Origin: Streptomyces sp. Je 1-369
Lineage (GTDB): Bacteria; Actinomycetota; Actinomycetes; Streptomycetales; Streptomycetaceae
NCBI RefSeq assembly: GCF_026810505.1
Contig: NZ_CP101750.1
Location: 1,517,448 to 1,581,447 of the forward strand
Direction of reading: 5' to 3'
DNA length: 64,000 nt
Part shown: one piece after another, positions 1-7,980 of the stretch
Numbering within the stretch: the first letter of the stretch is position 1
Layout: every line of letters begins with the position of its first letter
Notes under the pieces: model-generated
The model's input: only the letters and a program-made list of their open reading frames with translations
What the model was told of the DNA's origin: nothing
Database searches by the model: none
Translations under genes and position numbers: made by a program

Positions 1-877
1 CGGTGAAGTCGCGTTCCGCCATCAGCTCGGCCCGGCGGCCGAGCTTGTTGCCGAAGCCGTGGACGAGGTCGGCGAGGCCGTCCGTGTCGCGTGTGTCGGT
101 GACGGCGCGCAGCAGCAGGTCGGTGAAGTCGGAGTCCTTCTTGACGGCGAAGAGGCCTGCGGCCTCACCTTCGTCGGCGTTCATCTCGCGCTGGTAGCGG
201 AAGAGTTCGGGGTCGAGTCCGAGGTCGCCGAGGTGTTCGTTCCAGCGGTCGTGGATCTCTTCCCAGTGCACTTCGAGGTGCGGGTACGCCTTGCCCGCCT
301 CGGTCAGGCCGTCGCGGAAGCCCTTCATGGTGCGCCGCCGCCCCTGGGCGCCGGACGCGCCCTCCGCCGAAGGCCGCACGGCGGTGGACTCGGCGACGGG
401 CAGCGAGTCCAGGCTCATGCCGGGGCCGGGCCGGAAGGAGTACCAGGCCTCGGCGAACTTCCGCGGGTCGTTGGAGACCTGTCGGCCCCGCCATTCGCTG
501 ACCTTGCCGACGACCACGCACTCGCCGGTCAGGGTGTGCTGCCACTCCAGGGCGACGTGTCCGCAGTCGTCGGCGAGCAGGAACTTGCGCAGCACACCGG
601 AGCTGGCGCCGCCGAGCGTGTTCCGGTGGCCGGGCAGCATCACCGAGAAGATCAGCTTGAGCAGGACGGACTTGCCGCCGCCGTTCTCCAGGAAGAGCAC
701 GCCGGCGGGTGCGGGGCGGCGCGGCGGGCCGACCGGCTCGTCCTCGAAGAACTCCGCCTGGGTGGGCGCGGGGTCGGGCACCTCCGCGCCGACGCCGCGC
801 AGGTCGAGCACGGTGTCGGCGTAGCGCGCACCGGCCGGCCCGATGGAGTAGAGGCGGATCCGGGACAGCTCGTACAT
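1..877 (-). CDS. SMC/MukB-like ATPase, N-terminal part (JetC/MksB candidate), runs off the window
   Basis: Reading from an ATG at 877, the frame stays open to the window edge (about 292 codons), so this is only the N-terminal part of a larger protein. It starts MYELSRIRLYSIGPAGARY and carries a P-loop at residues 64-70 (ENGGGKS, K69) placed like the nucleotide-binding head of MukB-type SMC proteins. The first glycine of the classical loop is a leucine (L63). A spacer of about 30 residues rich in Pro and acidic residues precedes the loop. It is the third gene of a minus-strand cluster, 89 bp after the KITE-like gene, in the order kleisin-KITE-SMC seen in mukFEB, mksFEB and Wadjet jetABC operons. 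The SMC family call is fairly secure. Whether it is housekeeping condensin or plasmid defence cannot be decided without the rest of the gene and the next one downstream. Confidence 0.7.
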   Translation of the reverse strand, partial: MYELSRIRLYSIGPAGARYADTVLDLRGVGAEVPDPAPTQAEFFEDEPVGPPRRPAPAGVLFLENGGGKSVLLKLIFSVMLPGHRNTLGGASSGVLRKFLLADDCGHVALEWQHTLTGECVVVGKVSEWRGRQVSNDPRKFAEAWYSFRPGPGMSLDSLPVAESTAVRPSAEGASGAQGRRRTMKGFRDGLTEAGKAYPHLEVHWEEIHDRWNEHLGDLGLDPELFRYQREMNADEGEAAGLFAVKKDSDFTDLLLRAVTDTRDTDGLADLVHGFGNKLGRRAELMAERDFT

Positions 878-966
878 GGCGGCGGACTCTCGTCGTAAGT
901 CGTGGGGACGGCAAGGAAGGTGGGGGGGCGGGGAGGGCCGGGGCCCGGCGGCCTGTCGGGGCCGCG

Positions 967-1860
967 TCAGGAGTGGAAGGGCAGCCCCGCGTCGGCGGCC
1001 AGCTCCAGGTCGTCGGTCTCTTCGGGCGGCAGCAGCGTCGCCGAACCGTCCGTGACCGGGACGACGCCGAGTTCGAGGAGCTCCGCCATGGCCGCGGTGC
1101 CCGCCATGTCGCGGACCTGGAGCTGGTAGCGGGCCGTGGTGCGGTACGTCCCTCCGGAGTCGTCGCCCGTGCGCTGCAGGAAGCCCGAGTCGGTGAGGAA
1201 GGCGGCGGCCTTGCCGACGATGCCGGTGGTGGAACCCGCGAGGCGGCGGGCGTCCTTGGTGGCGCCGGTCGAGCTGCGGCGGGTCCAGATCCGCCAGGCG
1301 GCTTCGAGGCCGGGGGTGTCCGTCGCGGGGTCGGTGTTGTCGCCCTGTTCCTCGGCGCGCTCCTCCAGGCGGTGGCAGGCCTGGCGCACGAACGCGTCCA
1401 CTCCGTTGACGGTGACCCGGCCGATGTAGCCGTCGTCGGCGAGGTCCTCGGGGCGCGGGAACGCCATGGCCGCGATGGCGAGGTGGGCGAGGCCGTGCAG
1501 GAAGCGGTCGGTGGAGTCGGTGGCCGCGCGGCGGGCGTAGTCCCCCATGCGGACGGCGAAGACGGAGTCCTCCGCGGCGGTCACGGCCATGCCCGCGCGC
1601 GGGGACACCTCCAGGACGACGAGTCCGAGTCCGGTGGCGACGGCGTCGGCGAGCCGGGCGAAGGGCGGATCCTCGCGGTAGCGGCGGAGCAGTTCCGCGT
1701 ACTCCTGGTCGCGGGCGGGCTGGAGCTTGGGCTGCAGCCCGAAGGCGACGAGCCGTGCGGCGTCGGCTGCGTCGGCGGGGGTGACGGGCGCGGGGGCGGC
1801 GGGCGCCGCCGTGGAGTCCGGCTCGCCCCACGCGGCGTGCTCTGCGGGGTGGTCGGTCAC
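967..1860 (-). CDS. Hypothetical protein, probable KITE subunit (JetB/MksE/MukE-like)
   Basis: 297 residues from a GTG at 1860, which has an AAGGAG ribosome site 8 nt upstream. An in-frame ATG at 1911 overlaps the previous stop and would add a Pro-rich 17-residue extension, but its ribosome site is too close. I see no catalytic motif. The body is alpha/beta with a conserved-looking region (AARLVAFGLQPKLQPARDQE) followed by an N-terminal head segment. The C-terminal half, with ATKDARRLAGSTTGIVGKAA, suggests a winged-helix fold. Its job is inferred from position: it lies between a kleisin-like and an SMC-like gene, where MukE/MksE/JetB proteins sit and bind kleisin as winged-helix dimers. Acting alone it would be called hypothetical. 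A profile search against DUF4194/MukE families would settle the call. Confidence 0.6.
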   Translation of the reverse strand: MTDHPAEHAAWGEPDSTAAPAAPAPVTPADAADAARLVAFGLQPKLQPARDQEYAELLRRYREDPPFARLADAVATGLGLVVLEVSPRAGMAVTAAEDSVFAVRMGDYARRAATDSTDRFLHGLAHLAIAAMAFPRPEDLADDGYIGRVTVNGVDAFVRQACHRLEERAEEQGDNTDPATDTPGLEAAWRIWTRRSSTGATKDARRLAGSTTGIVGKAAAFLTDSGFLQRTGDDSGGTYRTTARYQLQVRDMAGTAAMAELLELGVVPVTDGSATLLPPEETDDLELAADAGLPFHS

Positions 1861-1907
1861 GGCGTGTGCTCCTTGGGGGTGGGGTGGAGAGGGGGGGTCG
1901 GTCCTGG

Positions 1908-3434
1908 TCATGCCGCCTCCGTCCGGTCGGCTGCCATGCCGACGGCGTCCAGGAGTGCCGTGCCGACGATGAGGTCCGCGCCGCCGAACTCCTCGTCGTC
2001 GAGTTCGGTGCCGTCGTCCACGGCGAAGAGCAGCTTCTCCTCGCCCTGGCGGTAAGCGGTGCCGACCGGCGGGCTGGCCGCGTGCACGGCCAACAGGGCG
2101 ACCAGGTAGGGCAGTTCGGTGTCGCGGCGCCGGGCGTCGGCAAGGAGGCCGGAGAGCCGGCGCGGCGCGTCGGCCGGCAGGTCGAGCAGCTCCATGGCGC
2201 TCGCGAGCTGCTCCTCGCTGAAGCGGCTGTCGTCCGGGGTGGCGATGAGGTCGGGTTCGGGCATCTCCGCGCCGAGGTGCTCGCGCTCCATGGGCGGCGT
2301 GAGCAGTATGTCGACGAGGTCGCCGACGCGGACGGAGACGGGCGTGCGCAGTCCGGTGCCGCGCGCGAAGTAGGCGTCCGTCACGCGGATCGCCTGCTCG
2401 GCGGGGAGCGGCAGGAGGGGGGCCACCAGCTGTCCGTACAGGTCGAGGCCCGTGCGCGCCGTGGGGGTGGCGAAGGCCTGCCGGTCCTGTTCGGCGCGGA
2501 AGAGCGGGCCGGCCTCCAGGAGGCGGGACTGCAGCTGGGTGTGGCGGCGGATGCAGTCCTTGACGATGTCGACCAGCTCGGCGGCGCGGCGCTTCTGCTC
2601 GGGGTCCTCGGACTCGTCGCGGGCCTTGCGGATGTTGGTCAGGATGGCGTTCTCGTGGCGGTACCGGTCCGCGACGTGGTCGAGCGCCTCGGCGATCATG
2701 TCGGGGACGGCCTTGAGCCAGTCCACCGCGCGGACGTTGCGCCGGGTCGCGTCGAGGGCCTTGCGCAGTGTTTCCGAGTACTGGACGGTGCGGTAGCGCG
2801 CCTGCTCCGCGGCGAGCTGGGCGTCGGCGAGCCTGCCGCGGCTGATCAGGACCTCGAGCTTCACCTCGGCGGCGATCTGTGCGCTGGTGACGTCGGTGTC
2901 GAGGGCGCCCACCAGGACGTTGACCGCTTCGTCGGTCGTCCGCAGGTAGACACTGCCGCCGTGGCCGGGGACCTCTTCGAGGAGCTTGAAGTCGTAGTCC
3001 CTGCGGACATATGTGCCGTCCGGGGCGAAGGTACCGTATACGGCGCGGAAGCCGCGGTCGACGCTGCCGACGTTGATCAGGTTCTCCAGGACCCAGCGCG
3101 CCACACGCTCGTGCTCGGCGGCCGGGCGCGCGGGCGCCTGGGCGGCGACGCGCGGGAGCAGCCTGGCGACGATCTGCTCGTGGTCGGCGCCCGTATCGAA
3201 GTCCATGTTCAGCGTGACGAGGTCGATGGCGGACAGGGCCACCTCCGCCATCGCGTACACCGAGTACTCACCCGCGAGGTTGGCCTTGCGCACGTCGAGG
3301 TCGTGCAGCGGCGCCGTGCAGGCGAGGGCGCGCAGGCGGCGCGCCAGGCCCTCGTCGGCGGCCGGGCCCAGAGCGGGGCGCGGCCCCGCGCTGAGCTGGG
3401 GCGGAGCGGTGTCCGTAACGGCAGGCGAAGTCAC
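1908..3434 (-). CDS. Hypothetical protein, probable kleisin (JetA/MksF/MukF-like)
   Basis: 508 residues from GTG 3434. This start is supported because a -10 hexamer (TAGTCT) ends 7 nt before it, the geometry of a leaderless actinobacterial mRNA. The protein is helical. It has a winged-helix-like N-terminal third (residues about 30-130, including a YVRRDYDFKLLEEV strand/helix), a long coiled-coil-like centre (residues about 180-330, rich in E/K/R/A heptads, e.g. AQLAAEQARYRTVQYSETLR), and a C-terminal helical/acidic part. That architecture, 5' to KITE-like and SMC-like genes, matches MukF/MksF/JetA kleisins, which bridge SMC heads. No enzyme motif is visible. Its stop overlaps an alternative ATG of the next gene, so the cluster is co-transcribed. 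Kleisin is inferred from architecture and context, not from recognised sequence identity. Confidence 0.6.
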   Translation of the reverse strand: MTSPAVTDTAPPQLSAGPRPALGPAADEGLARRLRALACTAPLHDLDVRKANLAGEYSVYAMAEVALSAIDLVTLNMDFDTGADHEQIVARLLPRVAAQAPARPAAEHERVARWVLENLINVGSVDRGFRAVYGTFAPDGTYVRRDYDFKLLEEVPGHGGSVYLRTTDEAVNVLVGALDTDVTSAQIAAEVKLEVLISRGRLADAQLAAEQARYRTVQYSETLRKALDATRRNVRAVDWLKAVPDMIAEALDHVADRYRHENAILTNIRKARDESEDPEQKRRAAELVDIVKDCIRRHTQLQSRLLEAGPLFRAEQDRQAFATPTARTGLDLYGQLVAPLLPLPAEQAIRVTDAYFARGTGLRTPVSVRVGDLVDILLTPPMEREHLGAEMPEPDLIATPDDSRFSEEQLASAMELLDLPADAPRRLSGLLADARRRDTELPYLVALLAVHAASPPVGTAYRQGEEKLLFAVDDGTELDDEEFGGADLIVGTALLDAVGMAADRTEAA

Positions 3435-3441
3435 GGTGCAC

Positions 3442-3471
3442 AGACTAGATCCTCGGTCTGACAACGGTCGA
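3442..3471 (-). promoter_or_regulatory. Leaderless promoter of the kleisin-KITE-SMC operon
   Basis: On the minus strand, a -35 TCGACC (3466-3471), an 18-bp spacer and a -10 TAGTCT (3442-3447) are followed after 7 nt by the GTG at 3434, so the transcript would begin at or next to the start codon. No other plausible start for the kleisin gene has a ribosome site. Confidence 0.5.
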
Positions 3472-3540
3472 AACGGCGCAGATGTGACAACGCCCGGCCA
3501 CTGTGCCGCTGGCCCCTCACCGGCATGCCGACCGCCCGGT

Positions 3541-4254
3541 TCAGGCGCCCCGCTCGCCCTCCGCCCCCCGCTGCCCGTACGCGTCGACCACCCGCCTGCG
3601 CGAGTCGTCCAGGTACTCGACGAGCAGCCTCTCCGCGTCGTCACGCCGGCCTTCCTGGAGCGCCTCCAGGATCTGTCCGTTGCGGGCGATGTAGGGCTCG
3701 TGGAGCCGCCGGGGATCGTCCACCACGTGGAAGGCGAGGCGCAGTTCGGCGAAGACGCTGCGCATCAGCTCGTCGGTGCGCTCGCTGCCGGCGAGGGCGA
3801 CGAGCTCCCGGTGGAAGTCGATGTTGGCGGTGGACACACCTTTCCAGTCGCCCGCCCGCGCGGCCCGCCGGCCGTCGGAGACGGCGTCGGCGAGTCCGTC
3901 CACGGCGTACGGCGGTTCGCCGAGCCCCCGCACGACAGCGCATTCGACGAGGGCACGGGTGCGGTAGATGTCCCCTACGTCGTCATCGGTCAGCATCCGT
4001 ACGAAGACCCCGCGATTGAGCTGGTGCTCAAGGAGCCGCTCGTGCGTGAGCAGCCGGAACGCCTCCCGCAGCGTGTTGCGGGAGACGCCGAGAGCGCCGC
4101 CGATGCTGTCCTCGGAGAGCCGTGTCCCGGGCGGGAAGAAGCCCGCGGCGATGCGGCTCCGCAGGATGTCCGAGACCCGCTCCGCCGTACTCGTACGCCC
4201 CAGGAGCGCGCGGTCGTCGGCCAGTCCGTTCACGTCACCCATCCCCTCCGCCAT
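3541..4254 (-). CDS. GntR-family (FCD subfamily) transcriptional regulator
   Basis: About 237 residues. An N-terminal winged HTH (ERVSDILRSRIAAGFFPPGT, then the recognition region VSRNTLREAFRLL) is followed by an all-helical FCD effector domain with the metal-binding pattern typical of this subfamily (D/R...FHRELV...H...). Starts at 4254, 4242 (ATG) or 4233 (GTG) are possible. The GTG at 4233 has GGAGGGG at a good distance, so the shorter form is quite likely. It is divergent from the MFS/DUF1445/pxp operon, and a perfect palindrome lies between them, so it probably senses 5-oxoproline or a related acid and controls that operon. In B. subtilis the equivalent cluster (ycsFGI-kipIAR) uses an IclR regulator instead, so this is a regulator swap. 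The effector is inferred. Confidence 0.88.
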   Translation of the reverse strand: MAEGMGDVNGLADDRALLGRTSTAERVSDILRSRIAAGFFPPGTRLSEDSIGGALGVSRNTLREAFRLLTHERLLEHQLNRGVFVRMLTDDDVGDIYRTRALVECAVVRGLGEPPYAVDGLADAVSDGRRAARAGDWKGVSTANIDFHRELVALAGSERTDELMRSVFAELRLAFHVVDDPRRLHEPYIARNGQILEALQEGRRDDAERLLVEYLDDSRRRVVDAYGQRGAEGERGA

Positions 4255-4302
4255 GCCCGGATTCAATCGCAGATGCAAGAACGAGACAACAGGGGTATTG
4301 AG

Positions 4303-4319
4303 GGATCGTTCAACGATCC
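4303..4319. promoter_or_regulatory. Perfect palindrome, probable FCD-regulator operator
   Basis: GGATCGTT-C-AACGATCC is a perfect 8-bp inverted repeat around one central base. It lies between the divergent GntR/FCD gene and the MFS-DUF1445-pxpABC operon. FCD regulators bind short palindromes of this size, usually next to their own gene. The flanking bases (GAG...CTC) extend the symmetry. Confidence 0.65.
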
Positions 4320-4445
4320 TCTACGTTGTCGGGCACAGCTCACCGCTCGTGCTCCACCCCTCCCCGTCCGGACTCCCCCCACCTCCACCGCACGACCGCA
4401 CCACGCCCGCTCCAGCACCCTCCGTCCCTCACCTGTGAGGTGCCC

Positions 4446-5750
4446 ATGAGCACGACCCCACCGCCCCAGACGGCCGCTCCGGCCGGTCCACACCCCGAAC
4501 AGGGCGAACTCCCCGACGACAGCGGCGCCTTCGGCTGGCTGCGCGCCCTCGGCCCCCGCGGGCGCCGCGCCTTCGCCGGCGCCTTCGGGGGCTACGCCCT
4601 CGACTCCTACGACTACTTCACGCTGCCGCTCAGCATGGTGGCGCTCGCCGCGTACTTCGGCCTCGACAGTGGCCAGACGGGGCTCTTCACCACCGTCACC
4701 CTCGTCGTCTCCGCCGTGGGCGGTGCCATCGCGGGGGTGGTCGCCGACCGGATCGGCCGCGTCAAGGCCCTGATGATCACGGTCATCACGTACGCCGTCT
4801 TCACCGTCGCCTGCGGCTTCGCGCCCAATTACGAGACGCTGCTCGTTTTCCGTGCTCTTCAGGGGCTCGGTTTCGGCGGCGAGTGGGCGGTCGGCGCGAT
4901 CCTCGTCGCCGAGTACGCCACCGCCAAGAACCGCGGCCGCACCCTGGGCGCGATCCAGAGCTCCTGGGCCGTGGGCTGGGGCCTCGCGGTGATCGTCTAC
5001 ACCGTGGTGTTCCAGTTCCTGGACGACGACGTCGCCTGGCGCGTGATGTTCTGGACCGGCGCGCTGCCCGCGCTGCTCGTGATCTACGTACGGCGCAACG
5101 TGCACGACGCGCCCGAAGCCGCCGAGGAGCGGCGCAAGAGCGCGAACAAAGGGTCCTTCACGGCCATCTTCAAGCCGGGGCTGCTGCGCACCACGATCTT
5201 CGCGGTGCTCCTGTCCACCGGTGTGCAGGGCGGCTACTACACGCTGGCCACCTGGGTGCCCACCTACCTCAAGAGCGATCGCGGCCTGACCGTCGTCGGT
5301 ACCGGCGGCTATCTGACCTTCCTGATCTCCGGTGCCTTCATCGGCTACCTGACCGGTGGCTACCTCACCGACAAGCTCGGCAGGAAGCGGAACATCACGC
5401 TCTTCGCGTTCCTCTCCGCGGCCAGCATCCTCGCGTACACGAACATCCCGGACGGCGCCAATGGCCTTCTCCTTGTGCTCGGTTTCCCGCTGGGCTTCTG
5501 TATGTCGGCGATTTTCAGCGGCTTCGGTTCGTTCCTCAGTGAGCTGTACCCGGCCGCCGTCCGCGGCACGGGGCAGGGCTTCACGTACAACACGGGGCGC
5601 GCGATCGGCGCCGTCTTCCCCACCATGGTCGGCTTCCTCGCCGACAGCTGGGGCGTCGGCGGAGCGCTCGTCTTCGGAGCCATCGGATACGCACTCGCCG
5701 TTCTGGCACTCCTCGGTCTGCCGGAGACGCGCGGAAGGGAGCTCTTGTGA
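4446..5750 (+). CDS. MFS transporter of the 5-oxoproline utilisation operon
   Basis: 434 residues from ATG 4446 (GTGAGGTG ribosome site just upstream). It is a 12-helix major facilitator of the metabolite:H+ symporter type. The loop 2-3 signature is present ([13 protein letters not shown]), helix 4-5 contains [16 protein letters not shown], and the second half repeats the motif ([13 protein letters not shown]). The [11 protein letters not shown] segment is common in aromatic-acid/carboxylate symporters. It is the first gene of an operon with DUF1445 and PxpABC, and its stop overlaps the GTG of the next gene. B. subtilis has an NRAMP-type YcsG transporter at this position, so import of 5-oxoproline or a related acid is a reasonable inference. 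No substrate can be read from the sequence. Confidence 0.85.
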   Translation: MSTTPPPQTAAPAGPHPEQGELPDDSGAFGWLRALGPRGRRAFAGAFGGYALDSYDYFTLPLSMVALAAYFGLDSGQTGLFTTVTLVVSAVGGAIAGVVADRIGRVKALMITVITYAVFTVACGFAPNYETLLVFRALQGLGFGGEWAVGAILVAEYATAKNRGRTLGAIQSSWAVGWGLAVIVYTVVFQFLDDDVAWRVMFWTGALPALLVIYVRRNVHDAPEAAEERRKSANKGSFTAIFKPGLLRTTIFAVLLSTGVQGGYYTLATWVPTYLKSDRGLTVVGTGGYLTFLISGAFIGYLTGGYLTDKLGRKRNITLFAFLSAASILAYTNIPDGANGLLLVLGFPLGFCMSAIFSGFGSFLSELYPAAVRGTGQGFTYNTGRAIGAVFPTMVGFLADSWGVGGALVFGAIGYALAVLALLGLPETRGRELL

Positions 5751-6547
5751 GCCGGGAGACACGCGCCACGCCGTCGGTCCGCAGCGCCAAGAAGGCGCGG
5801 GCCGCCTTCCGCGCGGGCGACACGAGCCCCACGGCGGGGTGGGCCGCGGGCTTCACGCAGGCCAACCTCGTCTCGGTCCCCGCCGACTGGGCCTACGAGA
5901 TGCTCCTGTTCTGCCAGCGCAACCCGAAGCCCTGCCCGGTCCTCGACGTCACGGACGCGGGTTCCTGGGCCACTCCGCTCGCCCCCGGCGCCGATCTCCG
6001 CACCGACCTGCCCCTCTACCGGGTGTGGGAGCACGGCGAGCAGACCGCCGAGCCGACGGACGTGGTGGACCACTGGCGCGACGACCTGGTGACGTTCCTC
6101 ATCGGGTGCAGTTTCACCTTCGAGTGGGCGCTCGCCGACGCCGGTGTCCCGCTGCGCCACATCGAGCAGGGCCGCAACGTCCCGATGTACGTCACCGACC
6201 GCCCCTGCCGCCCCGCGGGCCGCCTGCACGGCCCGATGGTGGTGTCGATGCGCCCTGTGCCGCCCCGCCTGCTCGCCGACGCCATCAGGGAGAGCTCGCT
6301 GATGCCCGCGGTGCACGGCAGTCCGGTGCACTGCGGCGACCCCGGCGGGCTCGGGATCCCGCACCTGGACCGCCCCGACTTCGGCGACGCGGTGGCCCCG
6401 GAACCCGACGACATCCCGGTGTTCTGGGCGTGCGGGGTCACGCCGCAGGCCGCGGTGATGGCATCGCGGCCGCCCTTCGCGATCACGCACGCGCCGGGCC
6501 GGATGTTCGTCACCGACGCCCGGGACGAGCAGTACCGCGTGGTGTGA
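5747..6547 (+). CDS. DUF1445 / YcsI-family putative hydro-lyase (D-glutamate cyclase-like)
   Basis: 266 residues from GTG 5747, overlapping the transporter stop by 4 nt. It matches the YcsI/DUF1445 family over its whole length: the N-terminal [19 protein letters not shown], the central [17 protein letters not shown], and the C-terminal [13 protein letters not shown] and [14 protein letters not shown] blocks. Family members are annotated as hydro-lyases, and the mitochondrial homologue DGLUCY converts D-glutamate to 5-oxo-D-proline. Set beside pxpABC, it could supply or interconvert 5-oxoproline from D-glutamate of peptidoglycan origin. Length is normal for the family. The reaction in bacteria is inferred. 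Confidence 0.9.
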   Translation: MSRETRATPSVRSAKKARAAFRAGDTSPTAGWAAGFTQANLVSVPADWAYEMLLFCQRNPKPCPVLDVTDAGSWATPLAPGADLRTDLPLYRVWEHGEQTAEPTDVVDHWRDDLVTFLIGCSFTFEWALADAGVPLRHIEQGRNVPMYVTDRPCRPAGRLHGPMVVSMRPVPPRLLADAIRESSLMPAVHGSPVHCGDPGGLGIPHLDRPDFGDAVAPEPDDIPVFWACGVTPQAAVMASRPPFAITHAPGRMFVTDARDEQYRVV

Positions 6548-6560
6548 CCGCCGAAAGCGT

Positions 6561-6593
6561 TGGAGGCTTGCGTCAAGCACTGGAGGCTTACGT
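6561..6593 (+). repeat. Duplicated ribosome-binding region before pxpA
   Basis: TGGAGGCTTGCGT (6561-6573) is repeated as TGGAGGCTTACGT (6581-6593), 12 of 13 identical with a 20-bp period. The second copy supplies the GGAGG for the pxpA ATG at 6596. The first copy is a spare ribosome site with no good start codon behind it. Confidence 0.6.
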
Positions 6594-6595
6594 TG

Positions 6596-7360
6596 ATGAG
6601 CGCGCCCCTGATCGATCTCAACGCCGACCTCGGCGAGGGCTTCGGCCGCTGGCACCTGACCGACGACGAGGAGCTGCTCTCCGTCGTCACCAGCGCCAAC
6701 GTGGCCTGCGGGTTCCACGCCGGGGACCCGGCCACCATGCGCCGGGTGTGCGACCGCGCCGCCGAGCGCGGGGTGCGGATCGGCGCGCAGGTGTCCTACC
6801 GGGACCTGGCGGGCTTCGGGCGGCGCGCCATGGACGTGCCCCCCGCCGAGCTCGCGGCCGAAGTGGCCTACCAGATCGGCGCCTTGGAGGTGTTCGCCCG
6901 CGCGGCGGGCACGCGCGTGTCGTACGTGAAGCCGCACGGCGCGCTCTACAACCGCGTCGTCCACGACGAGGAACAGGCCCGCGCGGTCGTCGAGGGCGTA
7001 CTGCTCGCCGACGCCGCGCTGCCCGTGCTGGGGCTGCCCGGATCGTCCCTCCTGAAGACGGCGGACAAGGCCGGGCTCCCCACTGTCACCGAGGCGTTCG
7101 CGGACCGCGCCTACACCGAAGAGGGCACTCTCGTTCCACGCTCCCGTGCGGGAGCGGTCGTCACGGAGGCGGACGCCGTCGTCGCGCGGTCCGTCGGAAT
7201 GGCCCGCTCCGGTGTCGTCACCTCGCTCGGAGGCCGCGAGATCGAGGTCCGCGCGCGGTCGCTGTGCCTGCACGGCGACACTCCGGGGGCGGTGGATCTG
7301 GCGCGCCGGGTGCGGTCCGCGCTGGAGGCGGCGGGCGTGCGCGTGGCGGCGTTCGCATGA
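6596..7360 (+). CDS. pxpA: 5-oxoprolinase subunit PxpA (LamB/YcsF family)
   Basis: 254 residues from ATG 6596 (GGAGG 9 nt upstream). PxpA forms the ATP-dependent 5-oxoprolinase with PxpB and PxpC, opening 5-oxoproline to L-glutamate in the cytoplasm. Family blocks are clear: the start IDLNADLGEGFG, the metal/catalytic-region strings NVACGFHAGDP and SYVKPHGALYN, and the C-terminal SLCLHGDTPGAVDLARRV. Length equals the usual 250-255. The gene overlaps pxpB by ATGA at 7357-7360, so the subunits are translationally coupled. The upstream ribosome-site region is duplicated. Confidence 0.96.
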   Translation: MSAPLIDLNADLGEGFGRWHLTDDEELLSVVTSANVACGFHAGDPATMRRVCDRAAERGVRIGAQVSYRDLAGFGRRAMDVPPAELAAEVAYQIGALEVFARAAGTRVSYVKPHGALYNRVVHDEEQARAVVEGVLLADAALPVLGLPGSSLLKTADKAGLPTVTEAFADRAYTEEGTLVPRSRAGAVVTEADAVVARSVGMARSGVVTSLGGREIEVRARSLCLHGDTPGAVDLARRVRSALEAAGVRVAAFA

Positions 7361-7980
7361 GGGCCCTGCCGGTCGGCGAGCGGGCCCTGCTCGTCGAACT
7401 CTCCGACGGCACCGAGGCCCAGGCCCTCCACGCCGAGCTGCTGCGTCGCCGCGCGTCGGGTGCCCTGCGCGTGCGGGAGATCGTGCCCGCGGCCCGTACG
7501 GTGCTCCTCGACGGGCTCGACGAGCCCGCCCGCGTCGGGGCGGAGCTGCCCGGCTGGGATATCCCGCCGCTGCCCCCGCGCGCGGGAGTGGTCCTGGAGA
7601 TACCGGTGCGGTACGACGGACCGGACCTCGCGGACGTGGCGGCGCACTGGGGCGTCCCCGTGGCCGAGGTGGCCCGGATCCACTCGGCCGCCGAATTCCG
7701 CGTCGCCTTCTGCGGGTTCGCACCCGGGTTCGGCTACCTGACAGGCCTGCCCGAGCGCTACGAAGTACCGCGCCGGGCCACGCCCCGTACCAGCGTCCCC
7801 GAGGGCAGCGTCGCCCTGGCGGGCCCGTACACGGGCGTCTACCCCCGTGCGTCGCCCGGCGGCTGGCAGCTCATCGGTTCGACGGACACCGTGCTGTGGG
7901 ACCACGCGCGCGTGCCCGCCGCGCTGCTCTCCCCAGGCGTCCGCGTCCGCTTCGTGCCCCACCCGGCAGCGAGGACGTGA
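7357..7980 (+). CDS. pxpB: 5-oxoprolinase subunit PxpB (KipI family)
   Basis: 207 residues from ATG 7357, overlapping pxpA. Family blocks are present: the N-terminal PVGERALLVEL, the middle FCGFAPGFGYLTGLP, and the C-terminal PEGSVALAGPYTGVYPRASPGGWQLIG, which belongs to the cyclophilin-like KipI domain. It partners PxpC in the half of the complex that handles ATP and the phosphorylated intermediate. B. subtilis KipI was first known as an inhibitor of the sporulation kinase KinA, but operon context argues for the enzyme role here. Its stop overlaps the pxpC ATG (7980). Confidence 0.95.
   Translation: MRALPVGERALLVELSDGTEAQALHAELLRRRASGALRVREIVPAARTVLLDGLDEPARVGAELPGWDIPPLPPRAGVVLEIPVRYDGPDLADVAAHWGVPVAEVARIHSAAEFRVAFCGFAPGFGYLTGLPERYEVPRRATPRTSVPEGSVALAGPYTGVYPRASPGGWQLIGSTDTVLWDHARVPAALLSPGVRVRFVPHPAART

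Noticed and set aside
5360..7723. 787-residue open frame on the minus strand across DUF1445/pxpA/pxpB
   Set aside because: It is antisense to well-supported genes with full family motifs; long antisense frames are normal at this GC content.
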